From Akkermansia muciniphila (GTDB lineage: Bacteria > Verrucomicrobiota > Kiritimatiellia > RFP12 > JAAYNR01), in assembly GCA_945870025.1 (NCBI GenBank), contig CAMBQN010000007.1, positions 1-64,000 on the forward strand: DNA of 64,000 nucleotides, in the 5' to 3' direction. This document shows, in pieces, positions 50,072 to 58,902 of this stretch. A model generated the notes under the pieces. That model was given only the letters and a program-made list of their open reading frames with translations, was not told the origin of the DNA and did no database searches. Positions within the stretch are counted from its first letter, which is position 1; every line of letters starts with the position of its first letter. The position numbers and the translations under genes were made by a program.

Positions 50072-52339
50072 ATGGCAACGGTCAACAAGAAACACATGAC
50101 GACAAGTGGCAAAGCGGCTCCCAAAAAGGCCGCCAAGCCGGTTCCGGCGGTTCAGCGCCCGCCAGTCAAAAAAGTCGTCGGCAAGACGAAAACGAGTCCG
50201 AAGCCAGCCGCGCCGGCGGCGGTTGCCGCCAAGAACCACCCCAAGCACGCAAAGGGCGCCCCCGCGAAAGCCGTGAAGCCCGCGCCGGCGGCGGCTGCCG
50301 CTGGGCATCACGCGAAAGTATCGACCGCAAAAGCCGCAAAGCCCGTGAAGCCCACGTCGGGCAGCAAGCCGTTGGCCTTGGAGCGCAAGGCTGCCGGTTT
50401 GCAAGGTACCGAGGCCGTTGCGACGGACGTGTTGGAGGAAGGGATCGCCGATGTCACCGATGAGCACGATCTCGTGGCGATCGCCAGCATCGGCGATGAC
50501 TTTGATGCCGACGCCGGGGATGGGGGCGGACTGGATCACGACCCTGGGCACGGGAACGGACACGGAAACGGGCACGGAACCGAACATGAGCATGAGCATG
50601 AGCATGATGACGGTTTCGTGACTGAGGGCGAAGAGTTTGCCGGCCACAATCACATTGAATTCGATGTGGTCGAGAATGAGATCGTGATGGATCCAGACCG
50701 GGCTGCGCTGCGCGCCAAGCGTGAAGACCGCAACGAGCGGATCAAGACGCTGATCAAGCGCGCCGAGGCGCAGGGCTATCTCACGTTCGAGGACGTGAAC
50801 GAGTTGTTGCCGGAATCGGTGATCAAAGACACCGACATCGAGTCGTATCTGGCCATTCTGCGGGGGATGGAGATCGACATCATCGATGCGGCCGAGGTTG
50901 AAAAGTTCCGGAGCGAACATGATTTGGAGGCGCAGCGCACCCGGGGAAGCCGTCTGGATTTCTTCGACGATCCGATCCGGATGTACCTGCATCAGATGGG
51001 GCAGGTGCCGCTGCTGACGCGCGAGCAGGAGGTCGACATCTGCAAGCGGATCGAGTTCTCGGAAGTGGCGATCCGGGAGATGTTTAACGAATTCGCCTTT
51101 ACGGCGAGGCTTTATTTGGAGTTGATCGACCGGCTTGAGAATGGCACGGAGCGGTTTGACCGCGTGGTGACCGACAAGTTCGCTGACAGCCGTGATGTCT
51201 ACATGGAGGGCATTCACAAGCTGAAAAAGGCGCTCCATCTGGTCAAAGGCAAGATCATCCAGGCGCACAAGAGTGTCGAGGCGGCCGGGAATTCCGCAGT
51301 CAAGCGCAAACACGCCACCAAGACACTGGAAAAGGCCCGGCAGGCATTACAGAAGGTTTTTATTGATCTCAGCTTCAAGCAAAAGATCGTCGAGAGCCTG
51401 TGTGTCGAGGCCGATGAAAAGGTCTACAAGCCTTACCGGGCGTTGTTGAACGAGCAGCAGAAGCTCAACAAGCAGCGGGTAACGAAGAAACGCGACGTCG
51501 CTCTGGCCGATGGCGCGGCTCGGATGCGGGTGATGGAACAGGAGTTCGGTATGGCACCTGACGTGTTCATGCCTCGCTTCGAGCACCTGCGCAATGCGAT
51601 GCGTCTGGGACAGAAGGCGCGCACCGAAATGGTGGAAGCCAACCTGCGCCTAGTCATCAGCATCGTGAAGAAGTACATGAACCGCGGACTCTCTTTTCTG
51701 GATCTGATCCAGGAGGGAAATACGGGGTTGATGAAGGCCGTGGAAAAGTTCGAGTACCGCCGCGGCTACAAGTTCAGCACGTACGCCACGTGGTGGATCC
51801 GGCAGGCGGCCACGCGTGCGATCGCGGACCAGGCGCGAACGATTCGCATCCCGGTCCACATGATCGAGACGATCAACAAGCTGTTGCGCGTGCAGAAGAA
51901 ACTCGTGCAGGAGCTGGGGCGCGAGCCCACGCCAGAAGAGGCAGCCGAAGAGATGGCGATTCCCGTCGATCGCGTGCGCGCGGTTTACCGCATGGCCCAG
52001 CAGCCCATCTCGCTGCAAAGCCCTGTGGGTGACGGCGACGACGCTCACTTCGGCGACTTCATCGAAGACAAGTCGGCGGAAAATCCATCGGAGATGACCG
52101 CCTACAGCATGCTGAAGGAACGCCTTCAGGAGGTGCTTACCACGCTGTCCGACCGCGAAAAGCAGGTTTTGGATTTTCGTTTCGGATTGACCGACGGCTA
52201 TTCGCGGACATTGGAAGAGGTGGGCAAGCAATTCAACGTGACGCGCGAGCGCATTAGGCAGATCGAGGCCAAAGCATTGCGCAAGCTGCGTCATCCCACA
52301 CGGTTGCGTAAACTGGAAGGTTTTTTGGAGACGCGCTGA
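50072..52339 (+). CDS. rpoD: Primary sigma factor RpoD with an unusual N-terminal extension
   Basis: The protein is 755 aa from the ATG at 50072 (AAGGATC upstream). Residues about 1-130 are Lys/Ala/Pro-rich ([28 protein letters not shown]), and about 150-185 are Gly/His/Glu-rich ([20 protein letters not shown]). Then follow region 1.1 ([24 protein letters not shown]), 1.2 ([21 protein letters not shown]), 2 ([42 protein letters not shown]), 3 and 4.2 ([28 protein letters not shown]). The core is that of a housekeeping sigma70 factor. Confidence 0.95.
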   Translation: MATVNKKHMTTSGKAAPKKAAKPVPAVQRPPVKKVVGKTKTSPKPAAPAAVAAKNHPKHAKGAPAKAVKPAPAAAAAGHHAKVSTAKAAKPVKPTSGSKPLALERKAAGLQGTEAVATDVLEEGIADVTDEHDLVAIASIGDDFDADAGDGGGLDHDPGHGNGHGNGHGTEHEHEHEHDDGFVTEGEEFAGHNHIEFDVVENEIVMDPDRAALRAKREDRNERIKTLIKRAEAQGYLTFEDVNELLPESVIKDTDIESYLAILRGMEIDIIDAAEVEKFRSEHDLEAQRTRGSRLDFFDDPIRMYLHQMGQVPLLTREQEVDICKRIEFSEVAIREMFNEFAFTARLYLELIDRLENGTERFDRVVTDKFADSRDVYMEGIHKLKKALHLVKGKIIQAHKSVEAAGNSAVKRKHATKTLEKARQALQKVFIDLSFKQKIVESLCVEADEKVYKPYRALLNEQQKLNKQRVTKKRDVALADGAARMRVMEQEFGMAPDVFMPRFEHLRNAMRLGQKARTEMVEANLRLVISIVKKYMNRGLSFLDLIQEGNTGLMKAVEKFEYRRGYKFSTYATWWIRQAATRAIADQARTIRIPVHMIETINKLLRVQKKLVQELGREPTPEEAAEEMAIPVDRVRAVYRMAQQPISLQSPVGDGDDAHFGDFIEDKSAENPSEMTAYSMLKERLQEVLTTLSDREKQVLDFRFGLTDGYSRTLEEVGKQFNVTRERIRQIEAKALRKLRHPTRLRKLEGFLETR

Positions 52340-52348
52340 GGCGGAGAC

Positions 52349-52375
52349 GGCGGACCGGCCTGTTGCCGGCCCGCC
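52349..52375 (+). terminator. GC-rich hairpin after rpoD
   Basis: GGCGG-A-CCGGC, loop CTGTT, GCCGG-C-CCGCC. It is 10 bases after the stop codon. No immediate T-run; may terminate or stabilise the 3' end. Confidence 0.45.
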
Positions 52376-52492
52376 CCAGCAGGCCGTTCTCCTGTTTATG
52401 AGCGGCTTGTGTTGCAGTGCGCGCTTCCGGTTGAAGCATCCGGAGTTTATTAACAGAAGCAGGGCCGAAAAGGCCCGTTGAGGAGGTTGGTT

Positions 52493-52948
52493 GTGCAAGA
52501 CGATGTGCAAGTATGTGTGGTTCCCGTTTGCGATGTTTCGAGTTTTCTGCAAAAGCCCATGGTTAAAGAGATCGGATTATCGTTATTAGCGTTCATCCTG
52601 CTGGCTGTGCTGATCCGCAGCTTCATCGCGCGCGGCAAGAGGCGCGGCGGTGGACGGGGGCGTGGCGGCAGCACGGGCGGCGGGAACGGCTCCTGCGTGG
52701 AAATCTATGTCGGCAATCTGAGCTATGACATGACCGAGGCGCAATTGCGTCAAGCCTTCGAGAAGTACGGCACCGTCCAATCGGCTCGTATCATCGAGAA
52801 TCGCTATAACAAGAAGTCCAAGGGGTTCGGTTTTGTGGAGATGCCGGTGCGGTCCGAGGCCGAATCTGCGGTTAAGGCGCTGCATGACAAGGATGTCATG
52901 GGACGTAAAATGCGGGTCAACGAGGCCAAGAACAAGACGCGCGATTAA
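52493..52948 (+). CDS. Membrane-anchored RNA-recognition-motif protein
   Basis: The protein is 151 aa from GTG 52493, chosen because GAGGAGG lies 6 bases upstream; an ATG at 52559 has no such site. After about 22 residues comes a transmembrane segment (EIGLSLLAFILLAVLIRSFIA). A basic Arg/Gly linker (RGKRRGGGRGRGG) follows, then one RRM: VEIYVGNLSYDM (RNP2), YNKKSKGFGFVEM (RNP1) and MGRKMRVNEAK. RRM proteins of bacteria are usually small, soluble and cold-induced; a membrane anchor is unusual. A GGGCC/GGCCC hairpin just before the ribosome site (near 52462-52475) could regulate translation. Confidence 0.88.
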   Translation: MQDDVQVCVVPVCDVSSFLQKPMVKEIGLSLLAFILLAVLIRSFIARGKRRGGGRGRGGSTGGGNGSCVEIYVGNLSYDMTEAQLRQAFEKYGTVQSARIIENRYNKKSKGFGFVEMPVRSEAESAVKALHDKDVMGRKMRVNEAKNKTRD

Positions 52949-52977
52949 TCCGGCGGGAGCACGGAGCGGGCGCGACC

Positions 52978-53601
52978 ATGGGGATATGGCAAGACATGCC
53001 GGCTGTCGAGGCCGAGATCACGGCGCTCGATTTCGAGACCACCGGTTCCGTTCCGGGCTGGCCGGTCGAACCCTGGCAGCTCGGTCTGGTCAGGTTACGC
53101 GGCGGACGGGTGATTGCCGAAAGCCGCGTGAGCCTGTTGCTTCGAATTGATGCGGGCCGGCCGTTCAACCCGCACGCGCCCGGACGCCATGCGCACCTGC
53201 GCGATGCGTTGGCGTGTGCGCCCGCACTGGCCGAACACTGGCGCGGATTGGTTGAGACGTGGCTAGGAGGACGGCCTCTGGCGGCGCACAATGTCGGCAC
53301 CGAACGGACCGTCCTGCGTCGCGCCGCACCGCTGCATCCGTTGGGACCCTGGATCGACACGCTGGCGCTGACCCGGCTGGCCTATCCAGGTCTGCCCGAC
53401 CACGGGCTGGAAGCCGTGATCGGAAACTTGGGATTGGAGGGTCGCCTGCGCGCGGTTTCCCCTCAGGGCGAGGCGCACGATGCCGGTTACGACGCCTGCG
53501 CTTGCGCCGTTCTGCTCGAGCACCTGCTGGCGCTTCCGCGCTGGGAACGGGTCACACTCGGCGCATTGGCCGTAACTTCCCGACGTCAGGCGGCTCGATA
53601 A
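52978..53601 (+). CDS. DnaQ-like 3'-5' exonuclease
   Basis: This 207-aa DEDDh-type exonuclease is related to the DNA polymerase III epsilon chain. Motifs: ITALDFETTGSVPG (Exo I, about 13-26), LAAHNVGTERTVLRR (Exo II, about 102), WIDTLALTRLAYPG and EAHDAGYDACACAVLLEHL (Exo III, His and Asp, about 160). No polymerase or GIY-YIG domain is attached. GGGAGC lies upstream. It follows the RRM gene by 29 bases and is followed by a nested-hairpin element. Confidence 0.87.
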   Translation: MGIWQDMPAVEAEITALDFETTGSVPGWPVEPWQLGLVRLRGGRVIAESRVSLLLRIDAGRPFNPHAPGRHAHLRDALACAPALAEHWRGLVETWLGGRPLAAHNVGTERTVLRRAAPLHPLGPWIDTLALTRLAYPGLPDHGLEAVIGNLGLEGRLRAVSPQGEAHDAGYDACACAVLLEHLLALPRWERVTLGALAVTSRRQAAR

Positions 53602-53611
53602 CCTCGATAAA

Positions 53612-53760
53612 CACAAGAGGCGCTTGCAAAACCCCTGCAAGCGCCGGTTTCAGGTTTCAGTGTTCAGGTTTCAGGAAGACGCAACATCGTGTGGTTCATT
53701 CTGACACCCGAAACCTGACACCTGAACACTCCGCTTGCAAAACAGGGTTTTGCAAGCGGC
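53612..53760. repeat. Nested hairpins with TTCAGGTT words
   Basis: A perfect 10-bp stem GGCGCTTGCA/TGCAAGCGCC (53619-53645) is followed by TTTCAGG word arms (53646-53675 and 53707-53730, complementary), then a perfect 13-bp stem CCGCTTGCAAAAC/GTTTTGCAAGCGG (53731-53759). The two stems share the sequence CGCTTGCAAAAC. It lies between the exonuclease and small basic protein genes. Confidence 0.9.
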
Positions 53761-53793
53761 TCACAAATAATGCACTTTCCCGCATCTTTGCGA

Positions 53794-53821
53794 TTGCCAA
53801 TTGCAAAAAGGGTGGTATCAT
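53794..53821 (+). promoter_or_regulatory. Promoter of the small basic protein gene
   Basis: TTGCCA (53794-53799), 16 bases, TATCAT (53816-53821), about 46 bases before the start codon. Confidence 0.5.
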
Positions 53822-53867
53822 ACACGGCGTTCACAACTGATTGAGTTTTTAAAGAGAAAGCAGAGCG

Positions 53868-54023
53868 ATGAGCCAGCATACCAGTCTCAGAGGTTCCGGG
53901 AAGATCACAGTCAAGCGCAACGTGCTCAAGCGTTTTGAGCGCGTCAATGTGCTCAAAGAACGCGGCCAGTGGAAGGTGGGCGACCGCGGTCTCGGTTTGC
54001 GCAAGACCAAGCCGTCCGCCTAG
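53868..54023 (+). CDS. PVC-type small basic protein (51 aa)
   Basis: This gene is too short for the ORF track. It translates to 51 residues with MSQHTSLRGSGKITVKRNVL, KRFERVNVLKERGQWKVGDR and a GLGLRKTKPSA tail. This is the pattern of the small basic protein family restricted to Chlamydiae/Verrucomicrobia/Lentisphaerae relatives (TIGR04137-like). It is strongly basic, so a ribosome- or RNA-associated role is likely but unproven. It has its own promoter; the ribosome site is weak (AAGCAGAGCG). It is the best lineage marker in the window. Confidence 0.88.
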   Translation: MSQHTSLRGSGKITVKRNVLKRFERVNVLKERGQWKVGDRGLGLRKTKPSA

Positions 54024-54097
54024 TTGGCAGGGTAATAAGACTGTCTGGTTGTTGTTTGTCGGGCGACGCCAGCGCCGGGCGGTCAGGGGGTTTGCAG

Positions 54098-55303
54098 ATG
54101 GACAACCTCTTGCCGGCCAAACCTTGCCGTGTTGTCGACTCCCAAGTTCACGGCCCTCCCACGGGTGTCGCTTTTGCGCGTTGCAACGGATACGATTCCG
54201 GTGTGCTCTCGGCTGCGTTGGATCGGGTGCTCGCGCCGTTGGGAGGGATGACGGCCTTCGTGCGCTCTGGCTGCCGCGTTCTCGTTAAACCCAACCTCCT
54301 GACGGACCGGCCTCCCGAGGCTGCGGTCACCACCCATCCCGAGCTGGTGAGGCAGGTGATTCGGCGGCTCAAAGCCGCTGGCGCCGTGGTCGTGGTGGCC
54401 GACAGTCCTGCTTTTGTCACGCAAGTGGAACAGGTCTGGCGTGTCACGGGCATGCAGGCCGTCTGCGCTGAAGAGGGCGTTCCCCTGCTCTGCATGGAGG
54501 CTGCGCCGCTGACTACGCTCTCGCATGACGGCTACACGTTTTCCGTCAGCAACCTCGCCCTGAACGCCGACCTGATCGTCAATCTGCCCAAGGTCAAGAG
54601 CCACAGCCTGACGGTTCTCACGGCAGCCGTAAAAAATTTCTACGGCGTCATTCCCGGCCACCTGAAGACCGAACTGCACAAAACCCATGCCCGGCCGGAA
54701 CGGTTCGGCGGTTTGGTGCGAGCGATCTGTCGCGCGATGCCAACCTCGCTCACCATCGCCGACGGCGTGCTGGCCATGGAAGGTGACGGTCCCTCGTCGG
54801 GCACCCCGGTGCCGTTGAACTTTCTCGCCGCCTCGGCCGACCCTTTTGCACTCGATCTCGCGCTGTGCGATGTGCTGAGGATCGATCCCGAGCAGGTTCC
54901 GTATCTGGTCGGGCTGTCCCATACGCCCGATTACACCGCTCGCGTGCGATACGGCGAGTGTCCTGATGTGGCGCGCTTCCGTCTGCCCCGCAACACGTCG
55001 CGGCTGGTTTTAAACCTCCTGCCCGACTGGCTGGTGCGACGGATCGGAAAGCTCATCTGGTTCCGACCGGCGTTCGGCTCAGCGTGCGTGCGCTGCGGCA
55101 AATGCGTCACGGCCTGTCCCGTGCACGCTATAGCCTTGCGACCGCGCGGGGTGCCTATACTGAACGGTCCCGCCTGCATCGGATGCTGTTGCTGCCACGA
55201 AGTCTGTCCGGCGCACGTCATCACCATCCGGCCGAGTCCGATCGTGCGACTGGAGCGCCGCGTGGCGCGAGCCTTTGCTATGCCCACGCAAGATGATGCG
55301 TGA
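54098..55303 (+). CDS. DUF362 family protein with a C-terminal 2x[4Fe-4S] ferredoxin domain
   Basis: The protein is 401 aa from the ATG at 54098 (CAGGGGG upstream). The N-terminal DUF362 domain shows CRVLVKPNLLTDRPPEAAVTTHP, VVVADSPAF, DLIVNLPKVKSHSLTVLTAAVKNFYGVIPG and IADGVLAMEGDGPSSG. Two ferredoxin clusters follow: CVRCGKCVTACPVHAI and CIGCCCCHEVCPAHVI near 340-385. A cytoplasmic electron-transfer or metal-cofactor protein is likely; the reaction is unknown. It converges on the prenyltransferase-like gene with 53 bases between. Confidence 0.9.
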   Translation: MDNLLPAKPCRVVDSQVHGPPTGVAFARCNGYDSGVLSAALDRVLAPLGGMTAFVRSGCRVLVKPNLLTDRPPEAAVTTHPELVRQVIRRLKAAGAVVVVADSPAFVTQVEQVWRVTGMQAVCAEEGVPLLCMEAAPLTTLSHDGYTFSVSNLALNADLIVNLPKVKSHSLTVLTAAVKNFYGVIPGHLKTELHKTHARPERFGGLVRAICRAMPTSLTIADGVLAMEGDGPSSGTPVPLNFLAASADPFALDLALCDVLRIDPEQVPYLVGLSHTPDYTARVRYGECPDVARFRLPRNTSRLVLNLLPDWLVRRIGKLIWFRPAFGSACVRCGKCVTACPVHAIALRPRGVPILNGPACIGCCCCHEVCPAHVITIRPSPIVRLERRVARAFAMPTQDDA

Positions 55304-55356
55304 CAATCCCTGTCCCACTTCTGTTTCCCATCTCCGGATCGCCAAGGCCCTCCAGC

Positions 55357-57132
55357 TTACTCGAAGGTCAGCTCGTCCAGATTGGCGACGGTTCCAAAAC
55401 TCTGGAGCGCCGCGCCATAGCGGTAAGCGACCTCCAGGCAGAGGGCGCCCATAGCGGTGGTGAAGACGCGTCCTTGGGCCCATGACTCTTTTTCGGGACT
55501 CCAACTTCCCGACTGATGCCCACGCTTGGACTGGTGATCCAGCAACACTTCGCGGATCCGGCGGTTCCAAAAGAGGCGCGGTTCGCCGCCCATGTTGTGC
55601 ATGGCGTACGTGGCATAATACCAGTAGTAGAAGTCCTTTTTCTTGTCCCAGTCGGGCGGGTCTTTCTTGGTTAACTCCGCCGCCCGAACAAGCAGAGGAT
55701 GATTGACCCCCATCCCGTTGAACTGCCGGATCACCATGCCCGCACAGGTCAGCGCCGGACTCCCTCTCCCATAGGAAAGACTGGCGTTGTACTCATAGCT
55801 GACGCCGCCGCTGGAATCGGCCATTCCGCCACGATCCGTGCATTGATCGATGTAGGTCAGCCCCTTGGAGAACACGGCGTGGTCGAATTTGATGTTGGCC
55901 AGTTTGGCGGTCTTGAGCGCCTGCATGAACCAACTGGAAACGGACGTATCGCTCACTAGCCATTTCGTGCTCGGGCCATAATCATAACGCCAACCGCCGT
56001 CCTTTTTGACCGCGCCAACGCAGGCATCCACGGCTCTGCGGGCGGCAATGCCGACTGTCTCATCCGGCGACCGACCGAAGGCTTCGCACAAGGCGATGGT
56101 ACCAATGGCATGCTCGTACATGTTTTGGCTCAAGATCCCGGTTTTGCGATCCTGCTGACTGACGATATGATTGATGGCGCGCAGAACGGCCATGCGGTGC
56201 TCCCCTTTTCGCAAGGTGTTTCCACCGCCCATCAGGGCCAGCGTGGCGAGGCATGTGACTCCGAATTCAGAAACCCCCTTCTGGACGCTGCCCGTCACCG
56301 CTCCGCTCACCGGGACATCATCAGCATCCCATTTATACTGGATCCAAAATCCCTGAGGTTCCTGATGCAGCGCCAACCAGCGCAGGGCCGAGTCCACAGC
56401 CGTTCGCGTCTCCAGCTTGAACCCCCCTCCTCCGCCACCGTAACCGTCGCCGTTTCCAAACAGGTTGATATCCACGGCGCCCAGTTCACCGATCGTGGCT
56501 TGATCTTGATCGCCCAACTGAGCGAAGGCGACCATGAGCTTCGCCCCGGGATTGGGCGATGTGCTGACCAACCCGGCGCGGGCTGAGGGACGTGATATCG
56601 GCTCATCGTACGCCAAGATATCTCCTGGCGATGTCTTCAGCACGGCGATGGGAGTGAGCCGATCAACGCTCACGTCGCCCTGCTCATCCGCCATTTCCTT
56701 GGTTTCATTCAAGTCCAGTTGGGCGCCCTTGACGTTCGCAACGATGTCCATCGTCAATTTGGTTGTCTTGACAACTTCCGTCGGGTTCTCCACCTCCTGT
56801 GGATTGGTGCTGATCTGGATGTTCGGCGTTTGTTGCTCGTCCGAGAAGGCCGGTTGATCCACGACCGTTGGACGCATCATCGGCCGCAGCGGATCCTTGT
56901 ACTCAAACTTCTCAACCTCTTTCGGCGGACGCGGGGCTGAAATTTCGAAGTCTTGGAGCTTGGTCTTGATGCCACTTTTTTCGTGGTAGGCGATCTTCCA
57001 CAACGTAGCGCCGGTCAGCAGGAGCGCCGCCAATCCAACGCCAATCAGCAGGGATCTCTTGTCGAACATCGACTCTTCGTCGACCCTCAACGCGAGCGCT
57101 CCAGTGGAAAGATCCTGTAGAGCTTTTTTCAT
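55357..57132 (-). CDS. Membrane-anchored prenyltransferase/squalene-cyclase-fold protein
   Basis: The protein is 591 aa from the ATG at 57132. It has a short cytoplasmic start, one transmembrane helix (LLIGVGLAALLLTGATLW, about 28-45) and a periplasmic Pro/Glu-rich linker. A glycine patch (GYGGGGGGFKL) follows, then an alpha/alpha-toroid domain (about 225-590): ALRWLALHQEPQGFW, HAIGTIALCEAFG, VDACVGAVKKDGGWRYDYG, STKWLVSDTSVSSWFMQALK and GRVFTTAMGALCLEVAYRYG. The cyclase DxDD motif is absent, so a binding or scaffold role is more likely than catalysis. It is the last gene after ExbB- and ExbD-like genes. Confidence 0.82.
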   Translation of the reverse strand: MKKALQDLSTGALALRVDEESMFDKRSLLIGVGLAALLLTGATLWKIAYHEKSGIKTKLQDFEISAPRPPKEVEKFEYKDPLRPMMRPTVVDQPAFSDEQQTPNIQISTNPQEVENPTEVVKTTKLTMDIVANVKGAQLDLNETKEMADEQGDVSVDRLTPIAVLKTSPGDILAYDEPISRPSARAGLVSTSPNPGAKLMVAFAQLGDQDQATIGELGAVDINLFGNGDGYGGGGGGFKLETRTAVDSALRWLALHQEPQGFWIQYKWDADDVPVSGAVTGSVQKGVSEFGVTCLATLALMGGGNTLRKGEHRMAVLRAINHIVSQQDRKTGILSQNMYEHAIGTIALCEAFGRSPDETVGIAARRAVDACVGAVKKDGGWRYDYGPSTKWLVSDTSVSSWFMQALKTAKLANIKFDHAVFSKGLTYIDQCTDRGGMADSSGGVSYEYNASLSYGRGSPALTCAGMVIRQFNGMGVNHPLLVRAAELTKKDPPDWDKKKDFYYWYYATYAMHNMGGEPRLFWNRRIREVLLDHQSKRGHQSGSWSPEKESWAQGRVFTTAMGALCLEVAYRYGAALQSFGTVANLDELTFE

Positions 57133-57143
57133 GAGCTGAATTC

Positions 57144-57572
57144 CTATTCCGATACTTCGAGCGTGGCCGATACCTTGGTGATGCCGGCCTGAGCGCAGCA
57201 CCCCATGATCGCGGCGACATGGTCCCACTTGACATCCTTGTCGCCGCGGATGATCACTGACTGTTCACTGTTGCGAACCCGCGCCCGCGTCATGTTGACG
57301 GTCAACGTCGACAGCGTCATCTTCTCATTTTCCACGTGATAATAGGCGTTGCCGCCAGGCAGGTAACGCACATTGACCACGATAGGGCGCGCCGGCGGCT
57401 TGACGCCCGACATCTTCTTGCTCATCTCGGGAAGAGAAATATTGACATCCTGCTCCATCGATTCCACATAGGATGACGTAACCAGCAGGAACAGAATGAT
57501 GGCGAAAATGGCGTCCACCAGGGGCGTCATATCCACATGCATCTCGTGATCGCCTTCGTGACTAAAACCCAT
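57144..57572 (-). CDS. exbD: ExbD/TolR-family biopolymer transport protein
   Basis: The protein is 142 aa from the ATG at 57572 (MGFSHEGDHEMHVDMTPLVD). It has one transmembrane helix (VDAIFAIILFLLVTSSYV) with the essential Asp before it (MTPLVDAIF), and a periplasmic domain ending IIRGDKDVKWDHVAAIMGCCAQAGITKVSAT. Together with the ExbB-like protein upstream it forms a proton-driven motor. It ends 11 bases before the prenyltransferase-fold gene. Confidence 0.92.
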   Translation of the reverse strand: MGFSHEGDHEMHVDMTPLVDAIFAIILFLLVTSSYVESMEQDVNISLPEMSKKMSGVKPPARPIVVNVRYLPGGNAYYHVENEKMTLSTLTVNMTRARVRNSEQSVIIRGDKDVKWDHVAAIMGCCAQAGITKVSATLEVSE

Positions 57573-57634
57573 ATCCGGACCCTCCTCGTTGCGGCGCGCG
57601 GGGTTCCGCGCGCCGGGCATACTACGGAAAAAGA

Positions 57635-58813
57635 CTATTCACCCCGGGCTGCGCGCGGGTGGCCGTCCGAAGATTCCGACTCGCCCTGGCCCCTGGCGCG
57701 CTTAATCTTAGCGAGCAGGCTCATGAATCGCTCATGGATCAACTCGCACTCTCCCACGACGAGGCCGAACTTTTGGTTAAAGATAAAATACGCGAACAGC
57801 GCCGGGATGGCCACCATCAACGCCGTCGCCGTTGAGAACAGTTTAACGCGGATACCGGCGGCAAGGAGTGAAGCCTTGGCGGCACCGCTGGTTCCAGCGA
57901 CGCCCTCGAATACGAGCACCATGCCGACGATGGTTCCGAGCAGGCCGAGCAGCGGCGCCGCCACGGCAATCAGGTTCATGGCGCGGATCGGAATACGCAG
58001 GCGGTTGATGTGCGCTCCCGTGGCGACCTCCACCCGACTGCGCACGTCGGCCAGACTTCCATCATCGAAATCATGGGCCATGTGGCGGCAGATGAAGGGC
58101 ATCAGCCCCTTGGCGCCCGTTGACAACTCCTCAAACTGGCCCAAATCGCCCTTCCGCAGCGCGGCCTCTGCGGCAGCCACGAAATCGACCGGGCACTGCG
58201 CCTTCCGACGGTAGATCAGGCAGCCATTGGCGCAAAGAATCACCAGGACGACGAACAAGAAGGCGATGGGATGCAGAAACGGCCCGCCCTGCAGATAAAG
58301 GTCCAGCAGCGTGGTGCGCGTGATGATGGTTTTGGGACCCGCGCCCGAAACGAGCAGCCACCGGCGTGCCGGATCGCTCTGGCCAGCGATTCGCTGGGCG
58401 GTGAAAAGACCGCCTTTGGCGCTCTTCTGCTTGACGGCGACGATCTTGTAGGCCGTCTCCTCGTTCTTATAAAGATCGCCGACTTGCAGCGTGGTGATGT
58501 CGGTCTCGGTCCGGATTTCGAACGTCTTCAGATCGCCGGCCTTCTGGCCCAAATCGCCGCGCAGAATCTTTTCCGCCTCTTCCTGGTTGCCACCGTCGGC
58601 CTTGTCGCCAGAGGGCAGCATGTCCTCCAGCACGGCATCCTTCGCGCCAAGCGCGGCCTTCTCCGTTAAGGCCGTCTTAGCCTCCTTAGCCGGTGCTGGC
58701 GCGAGGGTGCTCTTCGTCTCCTTGGCCGGTGCTGGTGCCTGCGCCCTGACGGACGGAGACCCAAAAACCAAAGCCGCCAGAACCACAGCCACTATCACGA
58801 ATCTATGCTTCAT
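57635..58813 (-). CDS. exbB: MotA/TolQ/ExbB proton-channel protein with a periplasmic extension
   Basis: The protein is 392 aa from the ATG at 58813 (GGAGAACGG upstream). It has a signal peptide MKHRFVIVAVVLAALVFGS, an Ala/Pro/Lys linker (APAPAKETKS) and a periplasmic domain to about 185. Three membrane helices follow: PIAFLFVVLVILCANGCLIY, then MNLIAVAAPLLGLLGTIVGMVLVFEGVAG, the MotA/TolQ signature, and KLFSTATALMVAIPALFAYFIF. Typical TolQ is about 230 aa; the extension is common in PVC relatives. It works with ExbD. Confidence 0.9.
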   Translation of the reverse strand: MKHRFVIVAVVLAALVFGSPSVRAQAPAPAKETKSTLAPAPAKEAKTALTEKAALGAKDAVLEDMLPSGDKADGGNQEEAEKILRGDLGQKAGDLKTFEIRTETDITTLQVGDLYKNEETAYKIVAVKQKSAKGGLFTAQRIAGQSDPARRWLLVSGAGPKTIITRTTLLDLYLQGGPFLHPIAFLFVVLVILCANGCLIYRRKAQCPVDFVAAAEAALRKGDLGQFEELSTGAKGLMPFICRHMAHDFDDGSLADVRSRVEVATGAHINRLRIPIRAMNLIAVAAPLLGLLGTIVGMVLVFEGVAGTSGAAKASLLAAGIRVKLFSTATALMVAIPALFAYFIFNQKFGLVVGECELIHERFMSLLAKIKRARGQGESESSDGHPRAARGE

Positions 58814-58902
58814 GCTTCCGTTCTCCTTCCGCGCGTTCGCGCTACCCACACTGCTGCGGCGTGAAGCCGCATCTCTCTTCCGTCATGGCGCCCGGAAACC
58901 GG

